The notes beneath the pieces were generated by a model, which had not been told where the DNA came from, did not search any database, and saw nothing but the letters and a program-made list of their open reading frames with translations. Shown here piece after piece: positions 52,220 through 60,985 of a stretch of DNA of 64,000 nt (the stretch's first letter is position 1; every line of letters starts with the position of its first letter). The translations under genes and the position numbers were made by a program. The DNA comes from Chryseobacterium sp. MYb264 (GTDB lineage Bacteria; Bacteroidota; Bacteroidia; Flavobacteriales; Weeksellaceae), in contig NZ_CP142422.1 of NCBI RefSeq assembly GCF_035974275.1, positions 496,001-560,000 of the forward strand. The letters run 5' to 3'.

Positions 52220-53635
52220 ATGAAGAGTTTATTAAACATCATAAAAGGAATCACTTTTTCAGTCGCTATTCTTGCTGCCGTATCATCTTGTATGGCAAGA
52301 AAAGAATATGAAAGGCCGAAAAATGTGGTAGACGAAAAGCTTTTCCGTACAGATATGCTTCCTTCCGACAGTACAAACGTCGCGAATGTTTCCTGGAAAG
52401 AAATTTTCACAGATCCTATACTTCAAGGGCACATCAACAAAGCTTTAGATAATAATTTAGATATAAGAATTGCTTTACAAAGCATTAATTCGGCGGAAGC
52501 TTATTTAAAGCAAAGTAAAGCAGCCTATCAGCCGACATTGTCAGTTGGTCCGAACTATACTTTCCAAACACAGTCAATCAATACACAGTTTGGACAGATC
52601 ATCGGATCTAGACGATATGTAAACCAGTTTGATATTACAGCAAGTCTTGCTTGGGAAGCGGATGTTTGGGGTAAATTGAAAGCTCAGCAAAAAGCTCAGT
52701 TGGCAACTTATCTGGGGACTGTTGCTGCTCATAAAGCAGTAAAAAGTGACTTGGTGGCATCTATTGCTTCTGCATACTATCAATTGTTGACGTATGACGA
52801 GCAGAAAAAAATCATCACAGAAACGATTAAAGTTCGTGAGCAGAATTTAGAAACAACAAAAGCGTTAAAAGAATCAGGAACATTAACGGAAGTTGCTGTT
52901 CAGCAAAGTGAAGCGCTTGTTTTTAATGCTAAATCTTTATTAATTGATATTGATACACAGATTCAGTTATTGGAAAACACGATGAGCCTTTTAATGGGAG
53001 AGCCTTCTCATGCGATTGAAAGATCTACATTAACGAGCCAAAAAGTTCCGATTGATCTGAAATTAGGATATCCGGCTCAATTATTGGCCAACAGACCAGA
53101 CGTAATGCAGGCTGAATTTAGCTTGATGAATGCTTTTGAATTAACAAATTCAGCAAAAGCTCAGTTTTATCCAACGTTGAAGCTTACCGGAAGTGGAGGT
53201 TTCCAATCAGTAGATATTGATCATTTGTTCAGTGTAAACTCTTTATTTGCAACGGTAGTCGCTGGTTTGGCACAACCAATTTTGAATAAAAGAGCGATTC
53301 AGACCAATTACGATGTCAGTTTGGCGAACAAAGAAACGGCTTATCTGAATTTCAGAAAAACGGTTCTTACCGCTGGAAAAGAAGTATCAGATGCGATCAG
53401 AGTTTTCTCGGTTCAGGATCAGTATATCGATTTGAAGCAAAAAGAATTGGATGCCTACAAAAAATCAGTTGACTTTTCTCAGGAATTGGTAAACTACGGT
53501 ATGGCAAATTATCTTGAGGTATTAAATGCAAGCGTAAATTCATTAAACGCAGAATTGAATATTTCAAATGCAGAATATAGTAAAATGAAGGCTGCTGTTG
53601 AGCTTTATCAGGCTCTTGGCGGTGGCTGGAAATAA
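52220..53635 (+). CDS. RND outer-membrane factor, NodT/OprM-type lipoprotein
   Basis: 471 residues. The lipoprotein signal AAVSSC (Cys24) is followed by two OEP/TolC repeats (~60-250 and ~275-465) with the typical QAQL..YLGTVAAHKAVKSDLVASIASAYY and GYPAQLLANRPDVMQAEFSL blocks. It forms the trimeric exit duct of the pump. It is separated from the transporter by an 84-bp inverted-word element but is clearly the third component. Confidence 0.93.
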   Translation: MKSLLNIIKGITFSVAILAAVSSCMARKEYERPKNVVDEKLFRTDMLPSDSTNVANVSWKEIFTDPILQGHINKALDNNLDIRIALQSINSAEAYLKQSKAAYQPTLSVGPNYTFQTQSINTQFGQIIGSRRYVNQFDITASLAWEADVWGKLKAQQKAQLATYLGTVAAHKAVKSDLVASIASAYYQLLTYDEQKKIITETIKVREQNLETTKALKESGTLTEVAVQQSEALVFNAKSLLIDIDTQIQLLENTMSLLMGEPSHAIERSTLTSQKVPIDLKLGYPAQLLANRPDVMQAEFSLMNAFELTNSAKAQFYPTLKLTGSGGFQSVDIDHLFSVNSLFATVVAGLAQPILNKRAIQTNYDVSLANKETAYLNFRKTVLTAGKEVSDAIRVFSVQDQYIDLKQKELDAYKKSVDFSQELVNYGMANYLEVLNASVNSLNAELNISNAEYSKMKAAVELYQALGGGWK

Positions 53636-53658
53636 TCATTACTAGATATTTTTCTTGG

Positions 53659-53691
53659 AAACGTATGTTATTGTATAGCATACGTTTTTTT
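53659..53691 (+). terminator. Terminator of the RND efflux operon
   Basis: AAACGTATG (53659-53667) and CATACGTTT (53679-53687), extended inward by three pairs, then seven Ts. Confidence 0.85.
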
Positions 53692-53746
53692 GTTTAATTA
53701 ATTTAGAAAACATGAAGACGTTTATACATTATGATAGTAAAAAGAT

Positions 53747-53769
53747 AAAAGTAAAAAGAGCCAAGTGGA
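53747..53769 (+). repeat. 23-bp word shared with the pyrH-frr gap
   Basis: Identical to 22761-22783 (AAAAGTAAAAAGAGCC then AAGTGGA). Here it stands without its inverted partner. Confidence 0.65.
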
Positions 53770-54053
53770 TGAAGTCTTTGAGGATAAACATATGTAAATA
53801 GTAGACATAAAGGTTTTATTAATACGGTTAGTACAATCGCTTCATCAAATCAACTTGTTGATTCCTCTTTGCTCACTTAAATTTAAATATTCAATGAGTT
53901 AAAAAAAAGACTTTGCGTCAAAAGAATATTTGAAAAATCTTTCTTAATTCCCTAATTCAGTTGAATTTCATATCCATCTCAAATTTAAATGTCAGAAAAA
54001 GTGATTGTTAATTAGTGAATTACAAAACCTATTCAATAAAATTTAATAAACTG

Positions 54054-54084
54054 TTTGTATATGTGGTTTAAATGATTACTTTTG
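54054..54084 (+). promoter_or_regulatory. tRNA-Ala promoter
   Basis: TTTG (54054-54057), a 19-bp spacer and TACTTTTG (54077-54084): one of the best -33/-7 matches in the window, ending 20 bp before the tRNA. Confidence 0.7.
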
Positions 54085-54104
54085 TACCGCTTTAAGGGCA
54101 AAAT

Positions 54105-54178
54105 GGGGGATTGGCGCAGTTGGCTAGCGCGTTTGACTGGCAGTCAAAAGGTCACGGGTTCGAATCCCGTATTCTCCA
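54105..54178 (+). tRNA. tRNA-Ala (anticodon GGC)
   Basis: Complete 74-nt cloverleaf: acceptor GGGGGAT/ATTCTCC with the G3-U70 pair that identifies alanine tRNAs, D stem GCGC/GCGC, anticodon stem TTTGA/TCAAA with loop CTGGCAG (anticodon GGC), variable loop AGGTC, T arm ACGGG-TTCGAAT-CCCGT and discriminator A. The 3' CCA is not encoded. It reads GCC and, with wobble, GCU codons. Confidence 0.95.
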
Positions 54179-56161
54179 CATTGATAATCACAGAGTTGCA
54201 AATTTTAAAATTTGTAACTCTTTTTTATTTGTATAAGATTTGCACAAACATAATTACTTTTTAGGGATCAAGTACAAAATTTGGGGACTAGGCAAAAGAG
54301 TTTAGATACTATAAGGTGAGATTTTTTGCTCTCGCAGATTTTGCAGATGATGCAGATTCTTTTCCTTACACTTTACATATTTAACACGAAGCCCCGCCAA
54401 GTTTTTTGACAACTCCCGTTTTAAGTCTCACCAAACCTTTCTACCTATAAAAGACCGCAAAGGTTAAACAAAGAAAATCAACGATACCATCTGTGGAAAA
54501 TCTATGCGATCTGTAGGAAATAAAAATATTCGAGTATCCGTGGCGATAATATGCAGCCCTCAATTTTATCTTTGATAAAATCCTTGCGTCTTAAAAACAT
54601 AAAGTATTAAAAAATATCTTTGCGGCTTTGCGAAAAACCAACAAATAGAGCAGGATCTGTGGGGAATAAAAATATTCGTGCATTCGTGACAAAAAATACA
54701 TCTAAACAATTTCTCCCCAAGTTTTGAAACTGATCCAAAAAAGTTTAGATCATGTAAGGTGAGATTTTTTGCTCTCGCAGATTTTGCAGATGATGCAGAT
54801 TCTTTTCCTTACACTTTACATATTTAACACGAAGCCCCGCCAAGTTTTTTGACAACTCCCGTTTTAAGTCTCACCAAACCTTTCTACCTATAAAAGACCG
54901 CAAAGGTTAAACAAAGAAAATCAACGATACCATCTGTGGAAAATCTATGCGATCTGTAGGAAATAAAAATATTCGAGTATCCGTGGCGATAATATGCAGC
55001 CCTCAATTTTATCTTTGATAAAATCCTTGCGTCTTAAAAACATAAAGTATTAAAAAATATCTTTGCGGCTTTGCGAAAAACCAACAAATAGAGCAGGATC
55101 TGTCGGGAATAAAAATATTCGTGCATTCGTGACAAAAAATACATCTAAACAATTTCTCCCCAAGTTTTGAAACTGATCCAAAAAAGTTTAGATCATGTAA
55201 GGTGAAATTTTTTGCTCTCGCAGATTTTGCAAATGATGCAGATTCTTTTCCTTACACTTTAAATATTGAACACGAAGCCCCGCCAAGTTTTTTGACAACT
55301 CCCGTTTTAAGTCTCACCAAACCTTTCTACCTATAAAAGACCGCAAAGGTTAAACAAAGAAAATCAACGATACCATCTGTGGAAAATCTATGCGATCTGT
55401 AGGAAATAAAAATATTCGAGTATCCGTGGCGATAATATGCAGCCCTCAATTTTATCTTTGATAAAATCCTTGCGTCTTAAAAACATAAAGTATTAAAAAA
55501 TATCTTTGCGGCTTTGCGAAAAACCAACAAATAGAGCAGGATCTGTCGGGAATAAAAATATTCGTGCATTCGTGACAAAAAATACATCTAAACAATTTCT
55601 CCCCAAGTTTTGAAACTGATCCAAAAAAGTTTAGATCATGTAAGGTGAAATTTTTTGCTCTCGCAGATTTTGCAAATGATGCAGATTCTTTTCCTTACAC
55701 TTTAAATATTGAACACGAAGCCCCACCAAGTTTTTTACTGCTTACCGCTTTAAGGCTTACCAAGCCGTTCTATTGATAAAAAATCACGAAGATTAAGCAA
55801 AAATAGATCAGCAGCATCATCTGTGTATTCTAAGACATCTGTGGGAAATAAAAATATTCGTGCATTCGTGGCGATTATTTTTCAGCCTTCAATTTTATCT
55901 TTGATAAAATCCTTGCGCCTTAAAAACATAGCGTATTAAAAAAAATCTTTGCATCCCTTTAGAAAAACCAACAAAGACATCGATAAAAAATAAAATTTAT
56001 TATATAAAACTAAAAACTTTATACCATTGATAGTATTTATTGAAAATTATTGTATTTTTACCCCGAAATACTGGATTTGTAATGATTATGATGATTTTAA
56101 ATTCATCTGATTCTCTACAGAGGTAAATTTTAAATATACTAGAAGCTATTATTAAAAAACT
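54179..56161. other. Two-kilobase gene-free region dominated by tandem repeats
   Basis: No ORF of gene-like character. The 443-bp array occupies 54301-55975, with diverged unit-like sequence from ~54270. The last ~185 bp lead into the small lipoprotein gene. Confidence 0.75.
54301..55975. repeat. Tandem array of a 443-bp non-coding unit (three full and one partial)
   Basis: The word TTTAGAT opens units at 54301, 54744, 55187 and 55630, exactly 443 bp apart. Units 1-3 differ at only a few positions by eye (for example ATACTA/ATCATG near the start and GTGGGG/GTCGGG late). Unit 4 matches closely up to ~55735, then diverges yet keeps register to ~55975. Each unit holds the hairpin ATTTTATC-TTT-GATAAAAT and a TTTGCGGCTTTGCG...AAACCAACAAA block, both shared with the arms of the GxxExxY cassette near 11.2/11.7 kb. 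Confidence 0.88.
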
Positions 56162-56542
56162 ATGAAGAAACTTTTTTTACTTTTATTTACAATGCTTTTG
56201 TTTGTGGGATGTAGTACGGATGATGACACCATTTATGATTATATCGGAACCTGGTCCGGAACCTACGAAGGAGCTGACAAAGGAACCTGGAATATCGTGG
56301 TAGCCAGTGACGGAAAAGTAACGGGAACTATGCATTCTGAAGATAATAATGAGAATTATTATATTTCCGGCCGTCTTTCTGAAACTGGTGATTTGAATGC
56401 AGTGGTGGGTACTCCTGAAGACGGAGAGTTCAGAGGAACCCTGAATAGAAAAGATAAAAACGGAAGCGGAAACTGGAGAAATTCAATTCCTACACCGATC
56501 AGAACCGGAACCTGGAAAGGAGAAAAAAGTAAACAGAAATAA
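56162..56542 (+). CDS. Small lipoprotein with lipocalin-like beta pattern
   Basis: 126 residues. The lipobox LFVGC places Cys17; the mature part starts STDDDTIYDYIGTWSGTYEG. The remaining ~95 residues are repeated short strands with GTW/GTM/GTL motifs, suggesting a small beta-barrel of the lipocalin-like type. No specific family can be assigned. Probably periplasmic or outer-membrane-attached. Followed by a strong terminator. Confidence 0.75.
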   Translation: MKKLFLLLFTMLLFVGCSTDDDTIYDYIGTWSGTYEGADKGTWNIVVASDGKVTGTMHSEDNNENYYISGRLSETGDLNAVVGTPEDGEFRGTLNRKDKNGSGNWRNSIPTPIRTGTWKGEKSKQK

Positions 56543-56564
56543 TATAATTTCAATATATATCATG

Positions 56565-56591
56565 AAAGCCTGTAATTTTTACAGGCTTTTC
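56565..56591 (+). terminator. Terminator of the small lipoprotein gene
   Basis: AAAGCCTGTA (56565-56574) and TACAGGCTTT (56580-56589) around a 5-nt loop, followed by Ts. Its position excludes the ATG at 56562 as a start for the next gene. Confidence 0.85.
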
Positions 56592-56661
56592 TGTTGCCTA
56601 AAGATTATTTTTAACATTTCTTTAAGTATGAAGAATGCGTATTCTATCGTTAATATTAATG

Positions 56662-56669
56662 TATATTTG
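56662..56669 (+). promoter_or_regulatory. -7 element of the NlpC/P60 gene
   Basis: TATATTTG, 30 bp before the ATG at 56700. Confidence 0.5.
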
Positions 56670-56699
56670 TATATATTGACTTGCTTTAATGAAAATCAG

Positions 56700-57278
56700 A
56701 TGCGTATGACAGCCAGATTACTTTCAAATACTACCAGGTGGAACAAGATTTTTATACTGCTGATCGCCTCATCCGTTGCTGTATCTTGTGGAAGTTCAAA
56801 AGGTGTGGCTTCTAAAAATAAATCGGGGAATAAAACGGTTGCGAAGTCGGAAAATCTACGAAATCTGGATTCAAAATTTGACGGGAAAGTTTCAAAATCC
56901 ATCAGCAGTATTCTTAAAGATGCCGAAAAATATATCGGAACGCCCTATAAATTTGGCGGAAATACCTCTTCAGGCTTTGATTGCTCGGGATTTACGGTGA
57001 AGGTATTCGACGAAAACGACTATCAGTTACCCAGAAGATCCTCTGATCAGGCCGAAGCGGGCAATAAAATAGATATCAGGGATGTGAAACCGGGCGATCT
57101 TTTATTTTTTGCGACAGCAGGTGGCAGTCGCGTTTCCCATGTTGGTATTGTTCATGATATCGGAGGTGATGGGGAAGTGAAATTTATTCATGCTTCTACT
57201 TCAAAGGGCGTCATTATTTCTTCATTAAATGAAAAATACTGGAATAAAGCGTATCTGCATGCAAGAAGAGTTTTATAA
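56700..57278 (+). CDS. NlpC/P60 (C40) cell-wall peptidase, lipoprotein
   Basis: 192 residues from the ATG at 56700 (MRMTARLL; an ATG two codons later is also possible). The open frame extends back to 56562, but that start lies in the preceding terminator. The signal ends in AVSC (lipobox). The catalytic domain (~80-190) has Cys in GFDCSGFTVKVF, His in RVSHVGIVHD and a third polar residue in KFIHAST. It cleaves peptidoglycan stem peptides, as in Spr/MepS-like D,L-endopeptidases. Confidence 0.88.
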   Translation: MRMTARLLSNTTRWNKIFILLIASSVAVSCGSSKGVASKNKSGNKTVAKSENLRNLDSKFDGKVSKSISSILKDAEKYIGTPYKFGGNTSSGFDCSGFTVKVFDENDYQLPRRSSDQAEAGNKIDIRDVKPGDLLFFATAGGSRVSHVGIVHDIGGDGEVKFIHASTSKGVIISSLNEKYWNKAYLHARRVL

Positions 57279-57332
57279 TTTGCAATAGCATTGCATTCTT
57301 ATAAAAAGGACATTTGTTGAAAATTATTAATT

Positions 57333-57935
57333 ATGACAGATTTCCTGAGATTATTTATTCCTTTATATTTTATCCTGTTTTTTGCAGTTGCCTTTTTCGG
57401 AGCAAGCTTTGTTGTGGCCAGAAGAATCGGTAAAAATCCAAACGTACTTCCCAAAGACGATTCTGCGTATGGATTAATCGGTCAGTATTTTAAGCTTTGT
57501 CTTTTCGGACTTTTCGCCTATACTGTGCTGCTATTTTGTTTTGCTCATTTTCTCTTTCGTCTTTATTTAATTCCTTTTTTAGATGTTCATTATTTGAAAT
57601 ATATCGGAATTTTTTTGATGATTTTGAGCTTTACTTGGGTGGTTATTGCTCAAATTCAAATGAAAAATTCATGGCGAATCGGAATTGATGAAGATTTAAA
57701 AACAGAGCTGATTACAGTTGGACTTTTCAACTATTCCCGAAATCCCATTTTTCTAGGGATGATTTTCAGCTTAATCGGATTTTTTCTTACGCTGCCTACG
57801 ATGTTTTCATTACTATTTATGATTCTGGGAATTATTTTAATTCAGATTCAGATCAGGCTGGAAGAAGAGTTTCTTTTAAGACAGCATGGTGAAAGTTATT
57901 TACATTATGAAAGTAGGGTGAGACGTTTATTGTAG
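57333..57935 (+). CDS. Isoprenylcysteine carboxyl methyltransferase-like (ICMT/PEMT family) membrane protein
   Basis: 200 residues with about five hydrophobic segments. The C-terminal methyltransferase-like region carries GLFNYSRNPIFLGMI and the terminal EEEFLLRQHGESYLHYESRVRR, the SAM-binding pattern of the ICMT/PEMT superfamily. In bacteria these proteins modify lipids or small molecules, not prenylated proteins; the substrate is unknown. Monocistronic. Confidence 0.83.
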   Translation: MTDFLRLFIPLYFILFFAVAFFGASFVVARRIGKNPNVLPKDDSAYGLIGQYFKLCLFGLFAYTVLLFCFAHFLFRLYLIPFLDVHYLKYIGIFLMILSFTWVVIAQIQMKNSWRIGIDEDLKTELITVGLFNYSRNPIFLGMIFSLIGFFLTLPTMFSLLFMILGIILIQIQIRLEEEFLLRQHGESYLHYESRVRRLL

Positions 57936-57994
57936 ATTGATAGAAATCATTCACGCATTATCGATTTTCAAAATTATTTGCTTGATCTTTTTTG

Positions 57995-58002
57995 TATCTT
58001 TG
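57995..58002 (+). promoter_or_regulatory. -7 element of dapD
   Basis: TATCTTTG (TAnnTTTG) 38 bp before the ATG at 58041. Confidence 0.5.
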
Positions 58003-58040
58003 GCGACGTATAATTTTTTAATTTAAATTAAATAAGAGAC

Positions 58041-58853
58041 ATGTCGTTACAACAAACTATTGAAAATATCTGGGACAACAGAGATTTATTGCAGAATGAG
58101 GACAGCCAAAAGGCGATCAGAGAGGTTATTTCTTTGGTGGACAAAGGGGAACTTCGTACCGCTGAGCCTACAGAAAACGGATGGCAGGTAAATGAATGGG
58201 TGAAAAAAGCAGTGGTTATGTACTTCCCGATCCAGAAAATGGAAACAATTGAAGTAGGTCCGTTTGAATTTCATGACAAAATGCCTTTGAAGAGAAATTA
58301 TGCTGAAAAAGGAGTAAGAGTTGTACCGCATGCCGTGGCGAGAGAAGGTGCTTATATCGCTCCGGGAGTGATCATGATGCCGTCTTATGTAAACATCGGG
58401 GCTTATGTTGATTCGGGAACCATGGTCGATACATGGGCAACGGTAGGAAGCTGTGCACAGATCGGTAAAAATGTTCACCTGAGTGGTGGTGTAGGTATCG
58501 GTGGTGTGTTGGAACCACTTCAGGCTGCTCCGGTAATTATTGAAGATGACTGTTTCATCGGTTCAAGATGTATCGTGGTGGAAGGTGTTCATGTAGAAAA
58601 AGAAGCTGTTTTGGGAGCTAATGTTGTTTTAACGGCATCTACAAAAATTATTGATGTTACAGGACCGGAGCCTATTGAGATCAAAGGAAGAGTTCCTGCC
58701 CGTTCAGTGGTAATTCCTGGAAGTTATACCAAGCAATATCCGGCTGGAGAATATCAGGTTCCTTGTGCATTGATCATCGGTCAGAGAAAAGAGTCTACAG
58801 ATAAGAAGACTTCTCTTAATGATGCATTGAGAGATAATAATGTAGCTGTATAA
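58041..58853 (+). CDS. dapD: Tetrahydrodipicolinate N-succinyltransferase
   Basis: 270 residues. The N-terminal helical domain (~1-95) is followed by a left-handed beta-helix of hexapeptide repeats (~100-230; VRVVPHAVAREGAYIAPGVIMMPSYVNIG, GVGIGGVLEPLQAAPVIIEDDCFIGSRC) and a C-terminal segment, exactly DapD-like in length. It forms N-succinyl-2-amino-6-oxopimelate in diaminopimelate/lysine synthesis. Monocistronic or first of an operon with the GT87-like gene 28 bp downstream. Confidence 0.96.
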   Translation: MSLQQTIENIWDNRDLLQNEDSQKAIREVISLVDKGELRTAEPTENGWQVNEWVKKAVVMYFPIQKMETIEVGPFEFHDKMPLKRNYAEKGVRVVPHAVAREGAYIAPGVIMMPSYVNIGAYVDSGTMVDTWATVGSCAQIGKNVHLSGGVGIGGVLEPLQAAPVIIEDDCFIGSRCIVVEGVHVEKEAVLGANVVLTASTKIIDVTGPEPIEIKGRVPARSVVIPGSYTKQYPAGEYQVPCALIIGQRKESTDKKTSLNDALRDNNVAV

Positions 58854-58881
58854 GCTTGTTTAAAAACTAATACGCACAATC

Positions 58882-60051
58882 TTGAAAGATAAATTTCTTA
58901 CAATACTTTTAAACCCTAAATATATATTTGGGGTTTATCTTATTATAGCTGTGGTGACTGCGCTATCTAAATTTTCCAGAGGGTATCAGGCCATTAATAA
59001 CTATATGATTTTCAAAAATGTATTTTTCAATACCATTGATGAAAAAAATCTGTACCTGCAGTATCCCGAGCGTTATTTTGATATGAATCATTATGGCGTT
59101 TTTTTTAGTTTGCTAATTGCTCCTTTTGCCTTAATGCCGGATTGGTTAGGAATTTCTCTTTGGAATATTGCCAATACAGCTGTTTTTCTTTACGCTATTC
59201 ATAAACTTCCGTTTTCAGATCCAAAGAAGGCTATTTTTGCGCTTCTCTGTTTACAGGAATATATCACAGCGGCCATAAGTTTACAGTTTAATATTGCATT
59301 GGTAGGGCTTCTCATGTTGTCAGCAACTTACATTTACGAGAGAAAAGAAGTAAAGTCTGCATCAGCTATTGTGGTAGGTATTTTTGTGAAGCTTTACGGA
59401 ATCGTTGGCTTATCCCAATTCTTTTTCATTAAGAACAAGATGAAATTCATTCTTTCCGGAGTGGTGATCGCTATTCTCTGTCTTATAATTCCAATGGCGT
59501 ATTCAACGCCTCAGTTTGTTATTCAGAGCTATGCAGACTGGTCTCATTCTCTTATTTCAAAAAACAATGATAATCAGGTTTTAGGGAATATGCAGGATAT
59601 TTCATTAATGGGCTTTGTAAGAAGAATTTTAGGAGATGCTTCTATTTCAAATCTTACTTTTCTGGCTTTTGGAGTTCCTCTATTTGCACTGCCTTATATC
59701 AGAATCAAGCAGTATAAGCATTATGCATTTCAGCTGATGATTTTAGCTTCCACTTTACTTTTTTTAGTGTTATTTAGCTCAGGATCAGAGTCTCCAACTT
59801 ATATTATTGCCGTAGCAGGGGTTATGATCTGGTTTACGCTTCAGAAGGAAAAAACTCCTTTTATTTTAGCATTATTGATATTTGTAATTATTTTAACCTG
59901 TTTTTCTCCGTCAGATTTGTTTCCGAAATTTATTAAGAAAAATTATATTATAAAATATTCTTTAAAAGCAGTACCTTGTATTATCGTTTGGTTAAGAGTT
60001 ATTTATGAACTTCTGACAAAGGACTTTGATAAAGATTATACTTTGAATTAG
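58882..60051 (+). CDS. GT87/DUF2029-like polytopic glycosyltransferase
   Basis: 389 residues. The start codon is TTG at 58882; the next Met is 30 residues in, within a loop, so TTG is the best choice. About 9-10 membrane helices with an early extracytoplasmic loop rich in Tyr/Asp, the pattern of GT-C fold enzymes that use polyprenyl-phosphate sugars (DUF2029). It leads a compact operon with a GT2 enzyme, a polysaccharide deacetylase and a GT4 enzyme (gaps 4, 0 and -4 bp). Sugar and acceptor unknown. Confidence 0.78.
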   Translation: MKDKFLTILLNPKYIFGVYLIIAVVTALSKFSRGYQAINNYMIFKNVFFNTIDEKNLYLQYPERYFDMNHYGVFFSLLIAPFALMPDWLGISLWNIANTAVFLYAIHKLPFSDPKKAIFALLCLQEYITAAISLQFNIALVGLLMLSATYIYERKEVKSASAIVVGIFVKLYGIVGLSQFFFIKNKMKFILSGVVIAILCLIIPMAYSTPQFVIQSYADWSHSLISKNNDNQVLGNMQDISLMGFVRRILGDASISNLTFLAFGVPLFALPYIRIKQYKHYAFQLMILASTLLFLVLFSSGSESPTYIIAVAGVMIWFTLQKEKTPFILALLIFVIILTCFSPSDLFPKFIKKNYIIKYSLKAVPCIIVWLRVIYELLTKDFDKDYTLN

Positions 60052-60055
60052 TTTT

Positions 60056-60985
60056 ATGAAGAAAATTTCAATTGTCATTCCTGCCTATAATGAAGGAGGT
60101 AATGTTGCCCTGATCCATGAAAAAATTAAAGAAGTTTTTACAGGGTTAAAGAATTATGATTTCGAAATAATCTTTGTAAACGACGGCAGCAGAGACGATA
60201 CCCAACAGAGGCTGGAGGAATTATCTCAGCAGTTTGAAGAAGTGAAATTTATTGAATTTTCAAGAAATTTTGGACATCAGCCTGCTGTAAAGGCGGGTAT
60301 GGACAATGCCCACGGAAATGCAGTCATTTCGATGGATGGTGATCTTCAGCATCCTCCCGAACTTATTCCTCAAATGATAAAAAAATGGGAAGAAGGCTAT
60401 GACGTTGTCTTCACCATTAGAACATATCCCAAACAGATTTCATGGTTTAAAAGAAAAACTTCGGATTTTTTCTATAAACTTTTATCAAGCCTCTCTGACG
60501 TCAATCTTACAAAAGGAGGAGGTTCAGATTTCCGGTTACTAGATGCCAATGCGGTTCAGGTCATGAGAGATTTTAAAGAGGATGACTTATTCTTAAGAGG
60601 ACTGACAAGCTGGATGGGGTTTAAACAGACAGGAATTGATTTCGTTGCCGCTGAAAGAATAGCAGGAGAAAGCAGTTATAATATTAGAAAAATGCTCACT
60701 TTTGCCTTTACAGGGATTACGGCATTTAGTGTAAAACCTCTCTATATAGCGGCTTACTTAGGTTTTTTATTCTCAGGATTATCGGTTTTAGGGTATATAG
60801 GGTATGTAATTTATGCCTTCGCGGCTCATACCGAAATTTCCGGTTGGGCATCCTTAATTATGACCATTGTATTTTTTGGAGGACTTCAGCTGATTATTAT
60901 GGGCATCATCGGTATTTATTTAGGGAAGATTTTCAAACAGGTTAAGGAAAGACCCAACTATATTGTAAAAAATAAAAATTTTTAA
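60056..60985 (+). CDS. GT2-family glycosyltransferase, polyprenyl-phosphate sugar synthase type
   Basis: 309 residues. The GT-A domain has VIPAYNEGGN at the N-terminus, FVNDGSRDDT and the metal site MDGDLQHPPE (DxD-like). Two membrane helices at ~230-255 and ~270-295 are typical of DPM1/ArnC/GtrB-like enzymes, which make polyprenyl-phosphate hexoses. It would supply the lipid-linked sugar donor for the GT87-like protein encoded just upstream. Confidence 0.9.
   Translation: MKKISIVIPAYNEGGNVALIHEKIKEVFTGLKNYDFEIIFVNDGSRDDTQQRLEELSQQFEEVKFIEFSRNFGHQPAVKAGMDNAHGNAVISMDGDLQHPPELIPQMIKKWEEGYDVVFTIRTYPKQISWFKRKTSDFFYKLLSSLSDVNLTKGGGSDFRLLDANAVQVMRDFKEDDLFLRGLTSWMGFKQTGIDFVAAERIAGESSYNIRKMLTFAFTGITAFSVKPLYIAAYLGFLFSGLSVLGYIGYVIYAFAAHTEISGWASLIMTIVFFGGLQLIIMGIIGIYLGKIFKQVKERPNYIVKNKNF

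Larger units (their letters stand above)
53692..54104. other. Intergenic region upstream of the tRNA
   Basis: No ORF. It contains a 23-base word (53747-53769) shared exactly with the pyrH-frr gap, then unremarkable AT-rich DNA up to the tRNA promoter. Confidence 0.6.

Noticed and set aside
54082..54264. 60-residue open frame across the tRNA
   Set aside because: It spans tRNA-Ala entirely; its SWLARLTGSQKVTGSNPVFST-like stretch is the usual false translation of a tRNA.
54301..55975. Possible CRISPR array
   Set aside because: The period is 443 bp without short repeats and unique spacers, and no cas genes are present.
56562..56699. N-terminal extension of the NlpC/P60 gene
   Set aside because: The upstream ATG lies within a clear terminator and before the promoter element; the lipoprotein signal follows the ATG at 56700.
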